The notes: generated from the sequence alone by a model not told the origin. A stretch of 64,000 nucleotides of DNA from DATMER01 sp034667225 (GCA_034667225.1 JAXDKG010000067.1:1-64000), one strand, 5' to 3'; positions 25,147 to 34,267 are shown, numbered from the stretch's first letter. A program made the numbers and translations.

Positions 25147-25369
25147 TCACCCCTGAGCGGTCAAGGAGACCGTCCGGCCTGAGAAAGCCGTCAGGAGCTT
25201 GGCATCCATCGTTACGAGCTTCGTGTCCAAGCGCAAGGCGAGAGCGACGAACTCGCAGTCGTAGGCCGAGCAGTCGCTGTCACGCACGAGCTCCAGCACG
25301 CGCTGCGAATCCACTTCGTGCTCACTTCCGGTGAGCAGACGGCCTCGGCCGGATTCAACTGTAGCGGTA
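25147..25369 (-). pseudogene. VapC-like PIN-domain toxin, C-terminal fragment
   Basis: The minus frame ending at TGA 25147-25149 reads RVLELVRDSDCSAYDCEFVA, then LALRLDTKLVTMDAKLLTAF and TVSL. These are the last two acidic motifs of a PIN-domain RNase (D in CSAYDCEF; D in VTMDAKLL). The N-terminal half with the first catalytic Asp is missing, replaced by the end of a broken propeller gene, and no antitoxin is adjacent. No start codon with SD. Interpreted as a fragment left by recombination. Confidence 0.65.
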
Positions 25370-26224
25370 GAGATTGATCGAGTAGTTGGTCGACGAGCCC
25401 GAAGGGTCGCTGGCGGAGCCCCAGAGCTGAATCGCGTTGGCGTCGACGATCTGAAGGCCCAGGCCGTAGCGCCAATCGGAGCCGTTCCAGTCCTTGTAGG
25501 TGGCGCGCTTCACCAGGCCGGTGATCGTGAATGGATTCCTGGTGCTCTGCACCTCGTAGACGTGGAGCTCCTCATCCTCGCGGAAGCCCAGAAGATAGAT
25601 CACGTTCGCGGTGCTGGTGACGAGGGCGAAGTTCTGGTATTGGTCGCCGTCGAGCGCGGAGCCCGTGTAATGGTAGACCTGGGTGAACGGATTGGTGTTG
25701 CCGTTCACGGCGGAGTAGTTGGCGAGATAGAAGCGCATGTGCCGGGGGTCGTAGTCATAGGTGGCGAGCAGAACCTTTTCCGTCGAACCGTCGGTGAAGT
25801 TGGTGATCGCCGCCGCGGATGCCTTCTTGCCGTTCACCGTGAATTGGTACTTGAGCACCGGAGCCGCCAGATTCGCGATGTCGTAGATGCCCACCCGGGC
25901 GTTGTCGTTGCTGTCGTCGCTCTCGACGGCGAAGGCCATCAGGTCGCCGAGCATCTGCGCGCCGCCGCCATGATCGTAATCCTCAGGCTGTTAGGGCCAG
26001 ATCGATGTTGCCCTGACCGTCGACGGTTGAAAGGTGGCGATGTAGCCGCCGTCCGAGCTGCTGCCGGAGAGCCCGCCCCGGGTCTCACGGGTGCCGTTCT
26101 TTGGGGCGATGCCCTAAATGTGGTCGTTCGCACCATCCCAGTCGGGATAGCGCACCGTGCCGGTGATTGTCACCTTGGTTGCCTTGCGGTTCAGACCATT
26201 GATCGCCGCGAAGATGTCGTTTGA
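25355..26224 (-). pseudogene. broken beta-propeller-like gene
   Basis: The 3' part is open (199 codons from 25954: DLMAFAVESDDSNDNARVGI, ...DWNGSDWRYGLGLQ..., ending INLYRYS). Upstream the same reading continues as YDHGGG, but it is interrupted by TAA at 25991, a probable frameshift near 26035 (TVDGQGNIDLALTA is in another frame) and TAG at 26114-26116 between DWDGANDHI and GIAPKNG. The sequence INGLNRKATKVTITGTVRYP begins the recognisable part. The whole looks like a secreted repeat protein decayed by point mutations. Alternative: assembly errors at several sites, less likely. Confidence 0.65.
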
Positions 26225-26361
26225 CCTTCGGATTCATTTTCCTTCTCTCCCAAGAACACGGCCGAGGCGACGAGCCCCGGCTCTCGACGGGATAGTGGGA
26301 CGAGGGGGCGAGGAGTCGCAGGGGCTGCTACCATGGTCTCCACTTCCCGAAAGGAGCCTTC

Positions 26362-28311
26362 ATGCGGTTCACGCCCCGTGCCCTCCGTCTCCTGCTGGCC
26401 TCCTTGTTCACCCTTTCTCTGCCGGTCCATGCCGAGTCCCCGGTCCGGGAGATGCTCCGCTTTGTGGACGGAGGGTCGGCCGGGGAGCAGCCGGTGAGGA
26501 TCGACCTCGCCGCCCTCGGTGCCCGTCGCGTCTTGATTCCGCTCCTGGACGGCATGGAGGCCGTCGCCGACCGGTCCGACCTGGAGGTGCGGGGGCCGGG
26601 GGATTTCGCTTGGCGGGGAAGGATCGCCAGTATCGGCGGCATTGGCGGCATTGGCGGCATTGGCGGCATTGTGGGAGAGGCGGCGGGCGACGTTACCCTG
26701 ACAGTGCTGGACGGCCGAGTGGTGGGGAGGATCATGGTGCCGGGGGCGGTCTACAGGATCTTACCGACGGCCGAGGGCGGGCACCGGATGGAGAGGCTCG
26801 AAGAGAGCCCTTCCGAGGATTTCGAGACCTTCGATCTGGTCCCCGCGTCGGCGCTCCTCGAGGATCAGGAGGAAGCGGCGGGCGGCGTGCCTCGCCTTCT
26901 CGCAGTTCCAGCCCGCAAGGCGGCGATCACGCGTCTGAACGTCATCGCTTTCTACACCCCCGAGGCGCGCGCGGGCGCCGGCGGCGAGGCCGCGATCCGG
27001 CAGCTCCTCCAGCATGAAGTCGACCTGGCGAACACCTCCTACATCAATAGCAAGGTCGATGTCCGCCTCGAGATGCCCTACACGGAAGAGGTCTCCCGCG
27101 CGAACGGCGATGACGACAACTATTACTGGGTGAGGCTCAATCCACGCGTGATCGAGCTGCAGCGCGAGTACGGAGCCGCGTTCACCGCGCTTGTGGTCGA
27201 GGGCGGCTTCACCGGCACCGGCTGTGCCGTCGCCACGAGCATCATGCGCAAGGACATTTTCCAGGACCGCAAGGTCACGGTCCAGGGGGGCGCGCTCATC
27301 GAGCGGAAATGCCTGTCCGGGGAAGCGGTGTTGCTCGCCCACGAGCTGGGCCACGTCATGGGGTGCGAGCATGACCCGGCTCACGGCTCTCCCGTGCAGA
27401 GCGCCCTTTTCCCCTACGCGTACGGGTACTTCGTCGACGGCAGCTTCCGCACGGTGATGTCTTACGCGAACGAGTGCAAGAAGCGCTGCCCCGCGGCCAC
27501 CTATTTCTCCAACCCCGCAGTGTCCTTCAACGGCAAGAAGACCGGCGTCGTCAACAAGCGCGACAACCATCGCGTGATCAACGCGACGCGGACGAAGTTC
27601 GCCCCGCCGCCGGCGTCCGGACAGCCCTGCCGGCCGGGGCTCAACACGCTCTGCACCGGGAGCGAGCGCTTCAAGGTGCAGGTGGACTGGTTCAACCAGT
27701 TCGACAACACGAACGGGGTCGGACGGGCGATCGAGGGCTCGGACGGCGCAGGCTTCTTCACCTTCGGCGATCCCTCGAACGTGGAGCTGATGGTCAAGGT
27801 GCAGGAGTCCGGGAACGCGGTGAGGGTGTCCTATGGGCAGCTCACGAACTTGCCCTTCGAGATGTTCGTCACCGACACGCGAACGGGTAATTACAAGGTC
27901 TACTACGGCACGGCGGGGCAGTGCGGCAGCGTCGATCAGAATGCCTTCCCCGCCAATGCCGCGGCTTCAACCACAGCCGCCGCCAAGTGCAGTTCCGGCT
28001 CGGGCACGCTTTGCCTCCAGAAGGGCCGCTTCGAGGTGACGGCCGAATGGCGGAACCCGGGCAACGGCCAGGGAGGCCAGGCCGGCGCCATGGAGCTCTC
28101 CCAGACTTCCGGCGCCTTTGACTTCGGCGACGGTAATCCGGAGCTGGTGACCAAGATCATCAATCGTGGCGACGGGATCGACGTCTACTACGGCTCGCTG
28201 TCGAACCTTGAGTACACGATCAAGGTCACGGATACCCGCACGGGCGCGGTGAAGACCTACAAGAACAACGCGGGCCGCTATTGCGGCGGGCAGGAGATCG
28301 GCGCCTTCTGA
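26362..28311 (+). CDS. secreted zinc metalloprotease (metzincin, reprolysin/M72-like) with C-terminal repeat domains
   Basis: 649 residues with SD AAAGGAG and a signal peptide ending at VHAES. The zinc site is HELGHVMGCEHD (about 326-337), the HExxHxxGxxH(D) metzincin form, and the Met-turn is likely in FRTVMSYANEC, as in peptidyl-Asp metalloendopeptidases. A propeptide precedes it and contains a Gly-Ile microrepeat (26635-26670). The C-terminus holds two homologous ~110-residue beta-sandwich domains, each with a CxxxxxxLC start, RFxVxxxW, FTFGD or FDFGD and VTDTRTG motifs. The second ends in ...GRYCGGQEIGAF. It is probably an extracellular degradative enzyme. Confidence 0.92.
   Translation: MRFTPRALRLLLASLFTLSLPVHAESPVREMLRFVDGGSAGEQPVRIDLAALGARRVLIPLLDGMEAVADRSDLEVRGPGDFAWRGRIASIGGIGGIGGIGGIVGEAAGDVTLTVLDGRVVGRIMVPGAVYRILPTAEGGHRMERLEESPSEDFETFDLVPASALLEDQEEAAGGVPRLLAVPARKAAITRLNVIAFYTPEARAGAGGEAAIRQLLQHEVDLANTSYINSKVDVRLEMPYTEEVSRANGDDDNYYWVRLNPRVIELQREYGAAFTALVVEGGFTGTGCAVATSIMRKDIFQDRKVTVQGGALIERKCLSGEAVLLAHELGHVMGCEHDPAHGSPVQSALFPYAYGYFVDGSFRTVMSYANECKKRCPAATYFSNPAVSFNGKKTGVVNKRDNHRVINATRTKFAPPPASGQPCRPGLNTLCTGSERFKVQVDWFNQFDNTNGVGRAIEGSDGAGFFTFGDPSNVELMVKVQESGNAVRVSYGQLTNLPFEMFVTDTRTGNYKVYYGTAGQCGSVDQNAFPANAAASTTAAAKCSSGSGTLCLQKGRFEVTAEWRNPGNGQGGQAGAMELSQTSGAFDFGDGNPELVTKIINRGDGIDVYYGSLSNLEYTIKVTDTRTGAVKTYKNNAGRYCGGQEIGAF
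26635..26670. repeat. 9-bp tandem microrepeat (GGCGGCATT x4)
   Basis: Four exact copies of GGCGGCATT encode Gly-Gly-Ile repeats in the metalloprotease propeptide, with a fifth, imperfect copy just 5'. Unit length is a multiple of three, so slippage would change length without breaking the frame. The run lies within the propeptide region, not the catalytic domain. Confidence 0.85.
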
Positions 28312-28368
28312 TTCCTGGAGAAGAAATTCGTCCTGCCGGCGATGCTTCTTCGCCGCGAGAAGAAACGC

Positions 28369-28435
28369 ATGGACGGAATGAGGATGGCGGGTTATGATCA
28401 CCGCCGTTCCCTCAATCCGCGATCATTCCGTCCAT
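28369..28435. promoter_or_regulatory. long inverted repeat abutting the EndoQ-UvrD start codon
   Basis: ATGGACGGAATGA (28369-28381) and TCATTCCGTCCAT (28423-28435) are a perfect 13-bp inverted repeat around a 41-nt loop. The loop holds a nested GGCGG/CCGCC stem around GTTATGATCA. The right arm ends one base before the ATG at 28437. No SD is seen, so in RNA this hairpin would cover the initiation region. It could equally be a protein-binding operator or the terminator of the protease gene (no U-run is present). Confidence 0.5.
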
Positions 28436-28436
28436 C

Positions 28437-31400
28437 ATGTTCTTCTACGCCGACCTCCACATCCACTCCAAGTACTCCCGGGCGACGAGCCGGGATGCCG
28501 ACCTCGAGCACCTGGCGCTCTGGGCGAAGCGCAAGGGCATTACGGTCGTCGGCACCGGCGACTTCACGCATCCGGCCTGGTTCGAGGAGATCCGCTCGAA
28601 GCTCGTGCCGGCCGAGCCGGGGCTGTTCCGGCTGAGGCCCGAGATCGAGCGCGAGGTGGAGCGCAAGCTGCCGCCTTCCTGCCATGGGCCGGTCCGGTTC
28701 CTTCTGGAGGTGGAGATCTCTACCATCTACAAGAAGGGGGACCGCACCCGGAAGGTCCACCACCTGCTCTACGCCTCGAACCTGGACACCGCCGGGCGCA
28801 TCCGCGAGCGGCTCGGGGCGATCGGCAACATCGCCTCAGACGGCCGGCCCATCCTGGGGCTCGATTCGCGGCATCTCCTGGAGATCACGCTGTCGAGCGG
28901 CGCGGATGCTTATCTCATCCCCGCGCACGTCTGGACTCCCTGGTTTGCGGTTCTGGGCTCGAAGTCGGGCTTCGACTCGGTGGAGGAGTGCTACGGCGAC
29001 CTGACCCCTTACATCTTCGCGGTGGAGACGGGGCTGTCGTCCGATCCGCCGATGAACTGGCGGGTCTCTGGGCTCGACCGGTTCACGCTGGTGAGCAATT
29101 CGGACGCCCACTCGCCGCCCATGCTCGGCCGCGAGGCTTCCGCTTTCGACACGGAGCTCGATTATTTCGCGATCCGGCACTCCCTCGAGACCGGCGAGGG
29201 CTATGGCGGCACGGTGGAGTTCTTCCCCGAGGAGGGCAAGTATCACCTCGATGGCCATCGGGCTTGCGGCATCTGCCTGGAGCCCGCCGAGACCCGGCGC
29301 GTTCAGGGACTGTGCCCGACATGCGGCAAGCCGCTGACGGTGGGCGTCCTGCATCGGGTGGAGGAGCTGGCGGACCGCTCCGAGGATGGGGAGCGAGGGC
29401 GGAAGGATCCGTTCCGGTGTCTCGTGCCGCTGCCGGAGGTGCTGTCGGAGCTTCATGGAGTGGGTCCGAAGTCCCGTTCGGTGGAGAAGGCGGCTGCGCA
29501 TCTGGTGGGGAAGCTGGGGCCGGAGATCGGCATCCTGGAGCGTGTCCCCCTGGAAGATGTGGCCCGGGCCGGAGAGCCGCTCCTGGCCGAGGCGCTCTCA
29601 CGGCTGCGGGCTGGGAAAGTGCGGCGGGAGTCGGGGTATGACGGTGAGTATGGGGTGATCCGGCTGTTCGAGCCGGATGAGATCCGCGGGCGGGCGGTGG
29701 TGGCGGGGTTGTTTGGGGACCCTCACCCCCTGGCCCCCTCTCCCATCCGCACTCCCCTCCGACCGGGAGAGGGGGAAAAGAAGGATGGAGATGAGGTCGA
29801 GGAGACCCTGGTCCCCCTCTCCCGGGGGTCTGGGTGTGCGGCTGGGAGAGGGGTTAGGGGTGAGGGCTTTCTTGACGCCCTCGACCCCGAGCAACGCGCC
29901 GCAGCCGAGATCATCGACGGTCCTCTCCTCATCGTTGCCGGTCCCGGAACCGGCAAGACCCGGACGCTCACTTATCGGATTGCCCATGTGATCTCCGAGC
30001 GGGGCATCCCTCCGGAGCAGTGTCTGGCGCTGACATTCAGCCGGCGGGCCGCGGCTGAGATGGGGGAGCGGCTCGCCGCTCTGCTCCCGGGGAAGCAGCC
30101 GACCGTGGCCACCTTCCACCGTCTGGGTCTGATGCTGATCCAGGAGCAGACGAAAGACCCGGACCTCCGCATCGCTTCGCCCCGGGAACGGATCGCGATG
30201 CTCGAAGAGCTCTTCGGGGGTACGTCCACCCGGGCCGAGCGCCTGCTGGAGAAGATCGGGCGGTTTCGGCGAGGCGAGGAGATTGACGGGGAAGGAGCCG
30301 AGCGGGCGGCGGCCTACGAGCAGGCCTTGGCGCGCAACCGCTTCCTCGACTTCGACGACCTTCTCTTGAAGCCGTTGGAGCTTCTCAGGGAGCGACCGGA
30401 CCTCTGCGCCTTCTATCGCGAGCGCTTCCGCTGGATCTCGATCGACGAGTACCAGGATGTCGATCCGCTCCAGTATGCTCTGGTCCGCCTCCTGGCTCCC
30501 CCCGGCGCGAATCTCTGCGCGATCGGCGATCCGGATCAGTCGATCTACGGCTTCAGGGGGGCCGACGTGGGGTTCTTCCTCCGTTTCCAGGAGGATTGGC
30601 TCGGGGCCAGGGTCATCCACCTCACTCGGAACTACCGCTCCACCCAGACCATTGTCGAGGCGGCCTGCCAGGCGATTCGCCCCGCCAGTCTCGTGCCGGA
30701 CCGGCGACTCGTGGCAATTAGAGAAGGTAGAGAAGAGCCTGCCGAGCGGGTCGTGATCCAGCAGGCGGCGAGCGAGCGGGCGGAGGCCGAGCTGGTGGTC
30801 GAGACGCTGGAGCGTCTGCTGGGCGGGATCTCTTCCTTCTCCTTCGACAGCGGCCGGGTGGAGTCGCGGGCGGGGGGAGACATCCCGGGGCTCTCCTTCC
30901 AGGATGTCGCCATCCTTTACCGGACGGAGGCGCAGGCGCCGGCGATCCAGGAAGCGCTCGGCCGGGCAGGCATCCCGTTCCAGAAGCGATCGCATCGCCC
31001 TTTGCTCGATCAGCCCGGAGTCCAGGCGCTGTTTCTGGCGCTCCGGAAGCGGACTCAGGAGATCGCGGAGCGCGGCATCGAGCCCTTCCTGCACGATCTC
31101 GCCTACGGATTGCCGCTGACCTCCGCGTCGAGCGAGGACCTGGCGGTCCTTCGGTCCGCGGTCGAAATGATTCGGCCGCTGGCGTTGCGGGCGGGGAACG
31201 ATCCGGAGCAGCTCCTGGCGGAGCTGGCGCTCGGCGGCGAGTTGGACACGTGGGACCCCCGGGCCGAAGGAGTCTCCCTGCTGACGCTGCATGCGTCCAA
31301 GGGGCTGGAGTTTCCGGTGGTGTTCCTGGTGGGATGCGAGGACGGCCTCCTGCCCCTGGTCTGGCCGGGGGCGGATGCCGATCTCGCGGAGGAGCGGAGG

Positions 31401-31589
31401 CTCTTCTTCGTGGGGATTACCCGCGCCCGCTCGCGCCTCTTCCTCTTTCATAGCCGCAAGAGGATGCTGCGGGGGCAGACGGCCGAGGCCCGGCCCTCGC
31501 CTTTCCTCGCCGATCTGGAAGAGATGCTGCTGGAGCGGCGGGAAGGGGTGGTGCGGGTTCGGCGGCCGGAGCAGATGAAGCTGATCTGA
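28437..31589 (+). CDS. EndoQ-like PHP nuclease fused to UvrD/PcrA-type superfamily 1 helicase
   Basis: 1050 residues. Residues 1-425 match the EndoQ family, a PHP-fold enzyme that nicks 5' of deaminated bases: ADLHIHSKYSRATSRD, VVGTGDFTHPAWF, then a zinc ribbon CGICLEP...CPTCGKPL and a helix-hairpin-helix-like ELHGVGPKSRSVEKAA. Residues 478-1040 form an SF1A helicase: GPGTGKTRTLTYRIAHV (Walker A, about 500), WISIDEYQDVDPLQ, GDPDQSIYGFRGADVG, LTRNYRST, LTLHASKGLEFPVVFL and RRLFFVGITRARSRLFL. Residues 428-477 are a linker encoded by an inserted palindromic element. The fusion couples lesion nicking to strand unwinding in DNA repair, which is an inference. No SD before the ATG; see the inverted repeat upstream. 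Confidence 0.93.
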   Translation: MFFYADLHIHSKYSRATSRDADLEHLALWAKRKGITVVGTGDFTHPAWFEEIRSKLVPAEPGLFRLRPEIEREVERKLPPSCHGPVRFLLEVEISTIYKKGDRTRKVHHLLYASNLDTAGRIRERLGAIGNIASDGRPILGLDSRHLLEITLSSGADAYLIPAHVWTPWFAVLGSKSGFDSVEECYGDLTPYIFAVETGLSSDPPMNWRVSGLDRFTLVSNSDAHSPPMLGREASAFDTELDYFAIRHSLETGEGYGGTVEFFPEEGKYHLDGHRACGICLEPAETRRVQGLCPTCGKPLTVGVLHRVEELADRSEDGERGRKDPFRCLVPLPEVLSELHGVGPKSRSVEKAAAHLVGKLGPEIGILERVPLEDVARAGEPLLAEALSRLRAGKVRRESGYDGEYGVIRLFEPDEIRGRAVVAGLFGDPHPLAPSPIRTPLRPGEGEKKDGDEVEETLVPLSRGSGCAAGRGVRGEGFLDALDPEQRAAAEIIDGPLLIVAGPGTGKTRTLTYRIAHVISERGIPPEQCLALTFSRRAAAEMGERLAALLPGKQPTVATFHRLGLMLIQEQTKDPDLRIASPRERIAMLEELFGGTSTRAERLLEKIGRFRRGEEIDGEGAERAAAYEQALARNRFLDFDDLLLKPLELLRERPDLCAFYRERFRWISIDEYQDVDPLQYALVRLLAPPGANLCAIGDPDQSIYGFRGADVGFFLRFQEDWLGARVIHLTRNYRSTQTIVEAACQAIRPASLVPDRRLVAIREGREEPAERVVIQQAASERAEAELVVETLERLLGGISSFSFDSGRVESRAGGDIPGLSFQDVAILYRTEAQAPAIQEALGRAGIPFQKRSHRPLLDQPGVQALFLALRKRTQEIAERGIEPFLHDLAYGLPLTSASSEDLAVLRSAVEMIRPLALRAGNDPEQLLAELALGGELDTWDPRAEGVSLLTLHASKGLEFPVVFLVGCEDGLLPLVWPGADADLAEERRLFFVGITRARSRLFLFHSRKRMLRGQTAEARPSPFLADLEEMLLERREGVVRVRRPEQMKLI
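29720..29866. mobile_element. palindromic repeat element inserted in frame in the EndoQ-UvrD linker
   Basis: About 147 bp bounded by CCCTCACCCCC (29720) and GGGGTGAGGG (to 29866), which are inverted copies. Inside are two stem-loops: CCCCCTCTCCC (29734-29744) with GGGAGAGGGGG (29765-29775), and CCCCCTCTCCC (29813-29823) with GGGAGAGGGG (29844-29853). Such pyrimidine/purine palindromes are common interspersed repeats. Length is 49 codons, so the frame is kept; the encoded linker is Pro/Gly/Glu-rich (LAPSPIRTPLRPGEGEKK). There are no coding genes within it and no transposase nearby. Confidence 0.75.
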
Positions 31590-31605
31590 CCCTGGGGGAA
31601 TGGGA

Positions 31606-31926
31606 TCAACGCGAGTGCTTGTAGACCATCTCGATCAGCTCGTTCACCATCGCATCCGACTGCTCGCCGCCCTCCCTCATCGCCTGGGTGGCGCAGTGCT
31701 TCAGGTGGTTCCTCATGAGCTCGCGGCCCACGGAGCGCAGGGCCTCCTGGACGGAGGAGACCTGCACCAGAATGTCGGGACAGTAGCGGTCCTCCTCGAC
31801 CATCTTCTGGAGGCCGCGGATCTGCCCCTCGATCCGGCGCAGGCGCTTCAAGTTGCTGTCCTTGATCTCGGGGTCCACTCCGGCCGCCTTGCGCTCCGGT
31901 ATCGGCTCCGGTATCTGCTCGATCAT
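31606..31926 (-). CDS. csoR: CsoR-family copper-sensing repressor
   Basis: 106 residues, all helical, of the CsoR/RcnR (DUF156) family. The Cu(I)-ligand trio is present: Cys in EEDRYCPDILVQVSSVQ, and His and Cys in NHLKHCAT (H-x3-C), spacing as in copper CsoR rather than nickel RcnR. RRIEGQIRGLQKM is the conserved first helix contacting DNA. CsoR releases its operator when it binds Cu(I). It is the last gene of the cupredoxin-copA-csoR operon, 13 bp downstream of copA, consistent with autoregulated copper resistance. Confidence 0.92.
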   Translation of the reverse strand: MIEQIPEPIPERKAAGVDPEIKDSNLKRLRRIEGQIRGLQKMVEEDRYCPDILVQVSSVQEALRSVGRELMRNHLKHCATQAMREGGEQSDAMVNELIEMVYKHSR

Positions 31927-31939
31927 GAGTTCCTTTCTC

Positions 31940-34267
31940 TCACGCGAACCGCGCGCGGCGGAGGCGGAGGCTGTTGGCGACGACGCTCACCGAGCTGAAC
32001 GCCATGGCGGCGCTCGCGAGGATCGGGCTCAGCAACAGTCCGAACACGGGGTAGAGCGCTCCGGCGGCGACCGGGATGCCCACGACGTTGTAGATGAATG
32101 CCCAGAAGAGGTTCTGCTTCATGGTGCGCATCGTCCGCCGGGACAGGGCGATGGCATCGACCACGCCGCCGAGATCGCCGCGCATCAGGGTCACATCGCT
32201 CGCCTCGATAGCAATGTCCGTGCCGCTGCCGATGGCGATGCCCACGTCCGCCTGCGCCAGAGCCGGAGCGTCGTTGATGCCGTCGCCCACCATGGCGACC
32301 ACGGCGCCCTCCTGCTGGAGCCGGCGGATTTCTTCGACCTTGCCCTCGGGCAGCACGCCCGCCACGACACGATCGATCCCGGCCTGGCTCGCGATGGCCT
32401 CGGCCGTGCGCCGGTTGTCGCCGGTCAGAAGCACGACCTGCAGGCCCATCCGCTTCAGGCGGGCGACGACCTCCTTCGACGTGGGCTTGATCGGATCGGC
32501 CACGGCCAGGAGACCGGCGAGCTTGCCGTCGATCGCGACGTAGACCGGCGTCTTCCCTTGCGCGGTCAGGCGCTCGGCGTCGGCCTGCAGCGGCTCGACG
32601 GGGACGGCATAGTCCGCCATCAGTCTCTCGTTGCCGGCGGCGAGCGCCGCGCCGTCGACAATCCCCAGCGCGCCGCGACCGGTCACGGACTGGAACTCTC
32701 CTGCCTGGACCAGGGACAGCCCGAGGTCCCGTGCGTGGCGCACGATGGCATCGGCCAGCGGATGCTCGGACGAGGCTTCCAGGGAAGCGACGAGCCGCAG
32801 CAGCTCCTCGGCTGGCCGACCCTCGACGGTCACCACGTCGGTCACGGTGGGACGGCCCTCGGTGACCGTGCCGGTCTTGTCCAGCACGACATGAGTGATG
32901 TCGCCGGCGCGCTGGAGGGCCTCGCCCCCCTTGATGAGCGCGCCCAGCTCCGCGCCTCGGCCGGTCGCGACCATGACCGCGGTCGGCACCGCCAGACCCA
33001 TGGCGCAGGGGCAGGCGATGATGAGGACGGCTACCGCCGCGGCAAAGGCGCGCACGGCCGGAGCGGAGTCCGTGGCCACGAACCAGATCACGAAGGTGAG
33101 GATGGCAATCTGGAGCACGACCGGTACGAACACGGCGCTGATCCGGTCGGCGAGGCGCTGGATCGGAGCCCGGGAGCCGTGGGCCTCGCGCATGAGCTGG
33201 ACGATGCGGGCGAGCATGCTCTCCGAGCCCAGCGTTGTGGCCCGGTAGCGGAAGGCGCCCGTGCGGTTGATCGTGCCGCCGATGACCCGGTCGCCCGGGC
33301 TCTTCTCGACCGGCATGGACTCGCCGGTGAGCATGGACTCGTCCACGGCACTCGCCCCGGAGAGGACCTCGCCGTCGACCGGCACCCGCTCGCCCGGCCG
33401 GACGGCGATAGCGTCGCCGCTCCGAACCTCTTCGATGGGGATATCGATCTCCTCGGTTCCTCTCAAGACACGGGCGGTCTTCGGCTGGAGCGCGATCAGG
33501 CCGCGCAAGGCCGCGGAGGTCCGGCTTTTGGCCCGGGCCTCGAGAGCGTTGCCCGCGAGGATCAGGGCGATGATGATGACCACGGCCTCGTAATAGACGT
33601 CCGGCTGAAGCCCCCGGCGCAGGAAGAAGCCGGGGGCCACGGTGGCGAGCACGGAGTAGAGGAAGGCCGCGCCCGTGCCCACCGCGATCAGCGTGTTCAT
33701 GTCCGCCGAGTGGTGCCGGAAGCTGCTCCAGGCGCGGCTATAGAAATGCCGTCCGGCCCAGGCCATGATTCCGGCGGTCAGGACGAGCAGCCCGTACGAG
33801 AGCACCCGCGGATCGATGCGGTAGAGCCAGGGGAGAGCCCGCTCCAGGGCCGGGCTCATGGACTCCATGGCCCAGCGCATGAAGGGATCGGCCACGGGGC
33901 CGTGATGCTCCGTAGGAGCCATGAGCGGCATGGAGATGATCATCGCGATCAGGCCCACAATGCCGCTCGCGACCGCCTTGAAGCGCAGCTCATGGAATTC
34001 CTCGGCCTGGGCCTTGTCACGGGCCTCCTGCTCGTCGAAAGCGGTGCGCTCGGCAGTCGGCAGCTCCGCGCCGTAGCCGGTCTCCCGGATGGCCTCGACC
34101 AGCGTCTCGGGACGGGTGACGGCCGGGTCGTAAGTCACGGCCGCATTGCCCATCATCAGGTTGACCGCGGCATCCACGACGCCCGGCTGGCGCTGCAGGC
34201 TCTTCTGCACGCCGGCCTGGCAACCGGCGCAGGTCATGCCGCTGACGGGGATGGTGACCTTGTTCAT
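31940..34267 (-). CDS. copA: copper-translocating P1B-type ATPase
   Basis: 775 residues. An N-terminal heavy-metal domain holds GMTCAGCQ (CxxC, about 9-16). Eight membrane helices follow. IIACPCAMGLAVPTA is the CPC copper site (about 416), DKTGTVTEG the phosphorylation site (about 461), and GDGINDAPALAQADVGIAIG the hinge. SGSNxx-type A-domain TGESMPVEK is present. All key P1B-1 residues are seen, so Cu(I) export from the cytoplasm is expected. Start is the ATG at 34267, 4 bp after the cupredoxin stop. Confidence 0.95.
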   Translation of the reverse strand: MNKVTIPVSGMTCAGCQAGVQKSLQRQPGVVDAAVNLMMGNAAVTYDPAVTRPETLVEAIRETGYGAELPTAERTAFDEQEARDKAQAEEFHELRFKAVASGIVGLIAMIISMPLMAPTEHHGPVADPFMRWAMESMSPALERALPWLYRIDPRVLSYGLLVLTAGIMAWAGRHFYSRAWSSFRHHSADMNTLIAVGTGAAFLYSVLATVAPGFFLRRGLQPDVYYEAVVIIIALILAGNALEARAKSRTSAALRGLIALQPKTARVLRGTEEIDIPIEEVRSGDAIAVRPGERVPVDGEVLSGASAVDESMLTGESMPVEKSPGDRVIGGTINRTGAFRYRATTLGSESMLARIVQLMREAHGSRAPIQRLADRISAVFVPVVLQIAILTFVIWFVATDSAPAVRAFAAAVAVLIIACPCAMGLAVPTAVMVATGRGAELGALIKGGEALQRAGDITHVVLDKTGTVTEGRPTVTDVVTVEGRPAEELLRLVASLEASSEHPLADAIVRHARDLGLSLVQAGEFQSVTGRGALGIVDGAALAAGNERLMADYAVPVEPLQADAERLTAQGKTPVYVAIDGKLAGLLAVADPIKPTSKEVVARLKRMGLQVVLLTGDNRRTAEAIASQAGIDRVVAGVLPEGKVEEIRRLQQEGAVVAMVGDGINDAPALAQADVGIAIGSGTDIAIEASDVTLMRGDLGGVVDAIALSRRTMRTMKQNLFWAFIYNVVGIPVAAGALYPVFGLLLSPILASAAMAFSSVSVVANSLRLRRARFA

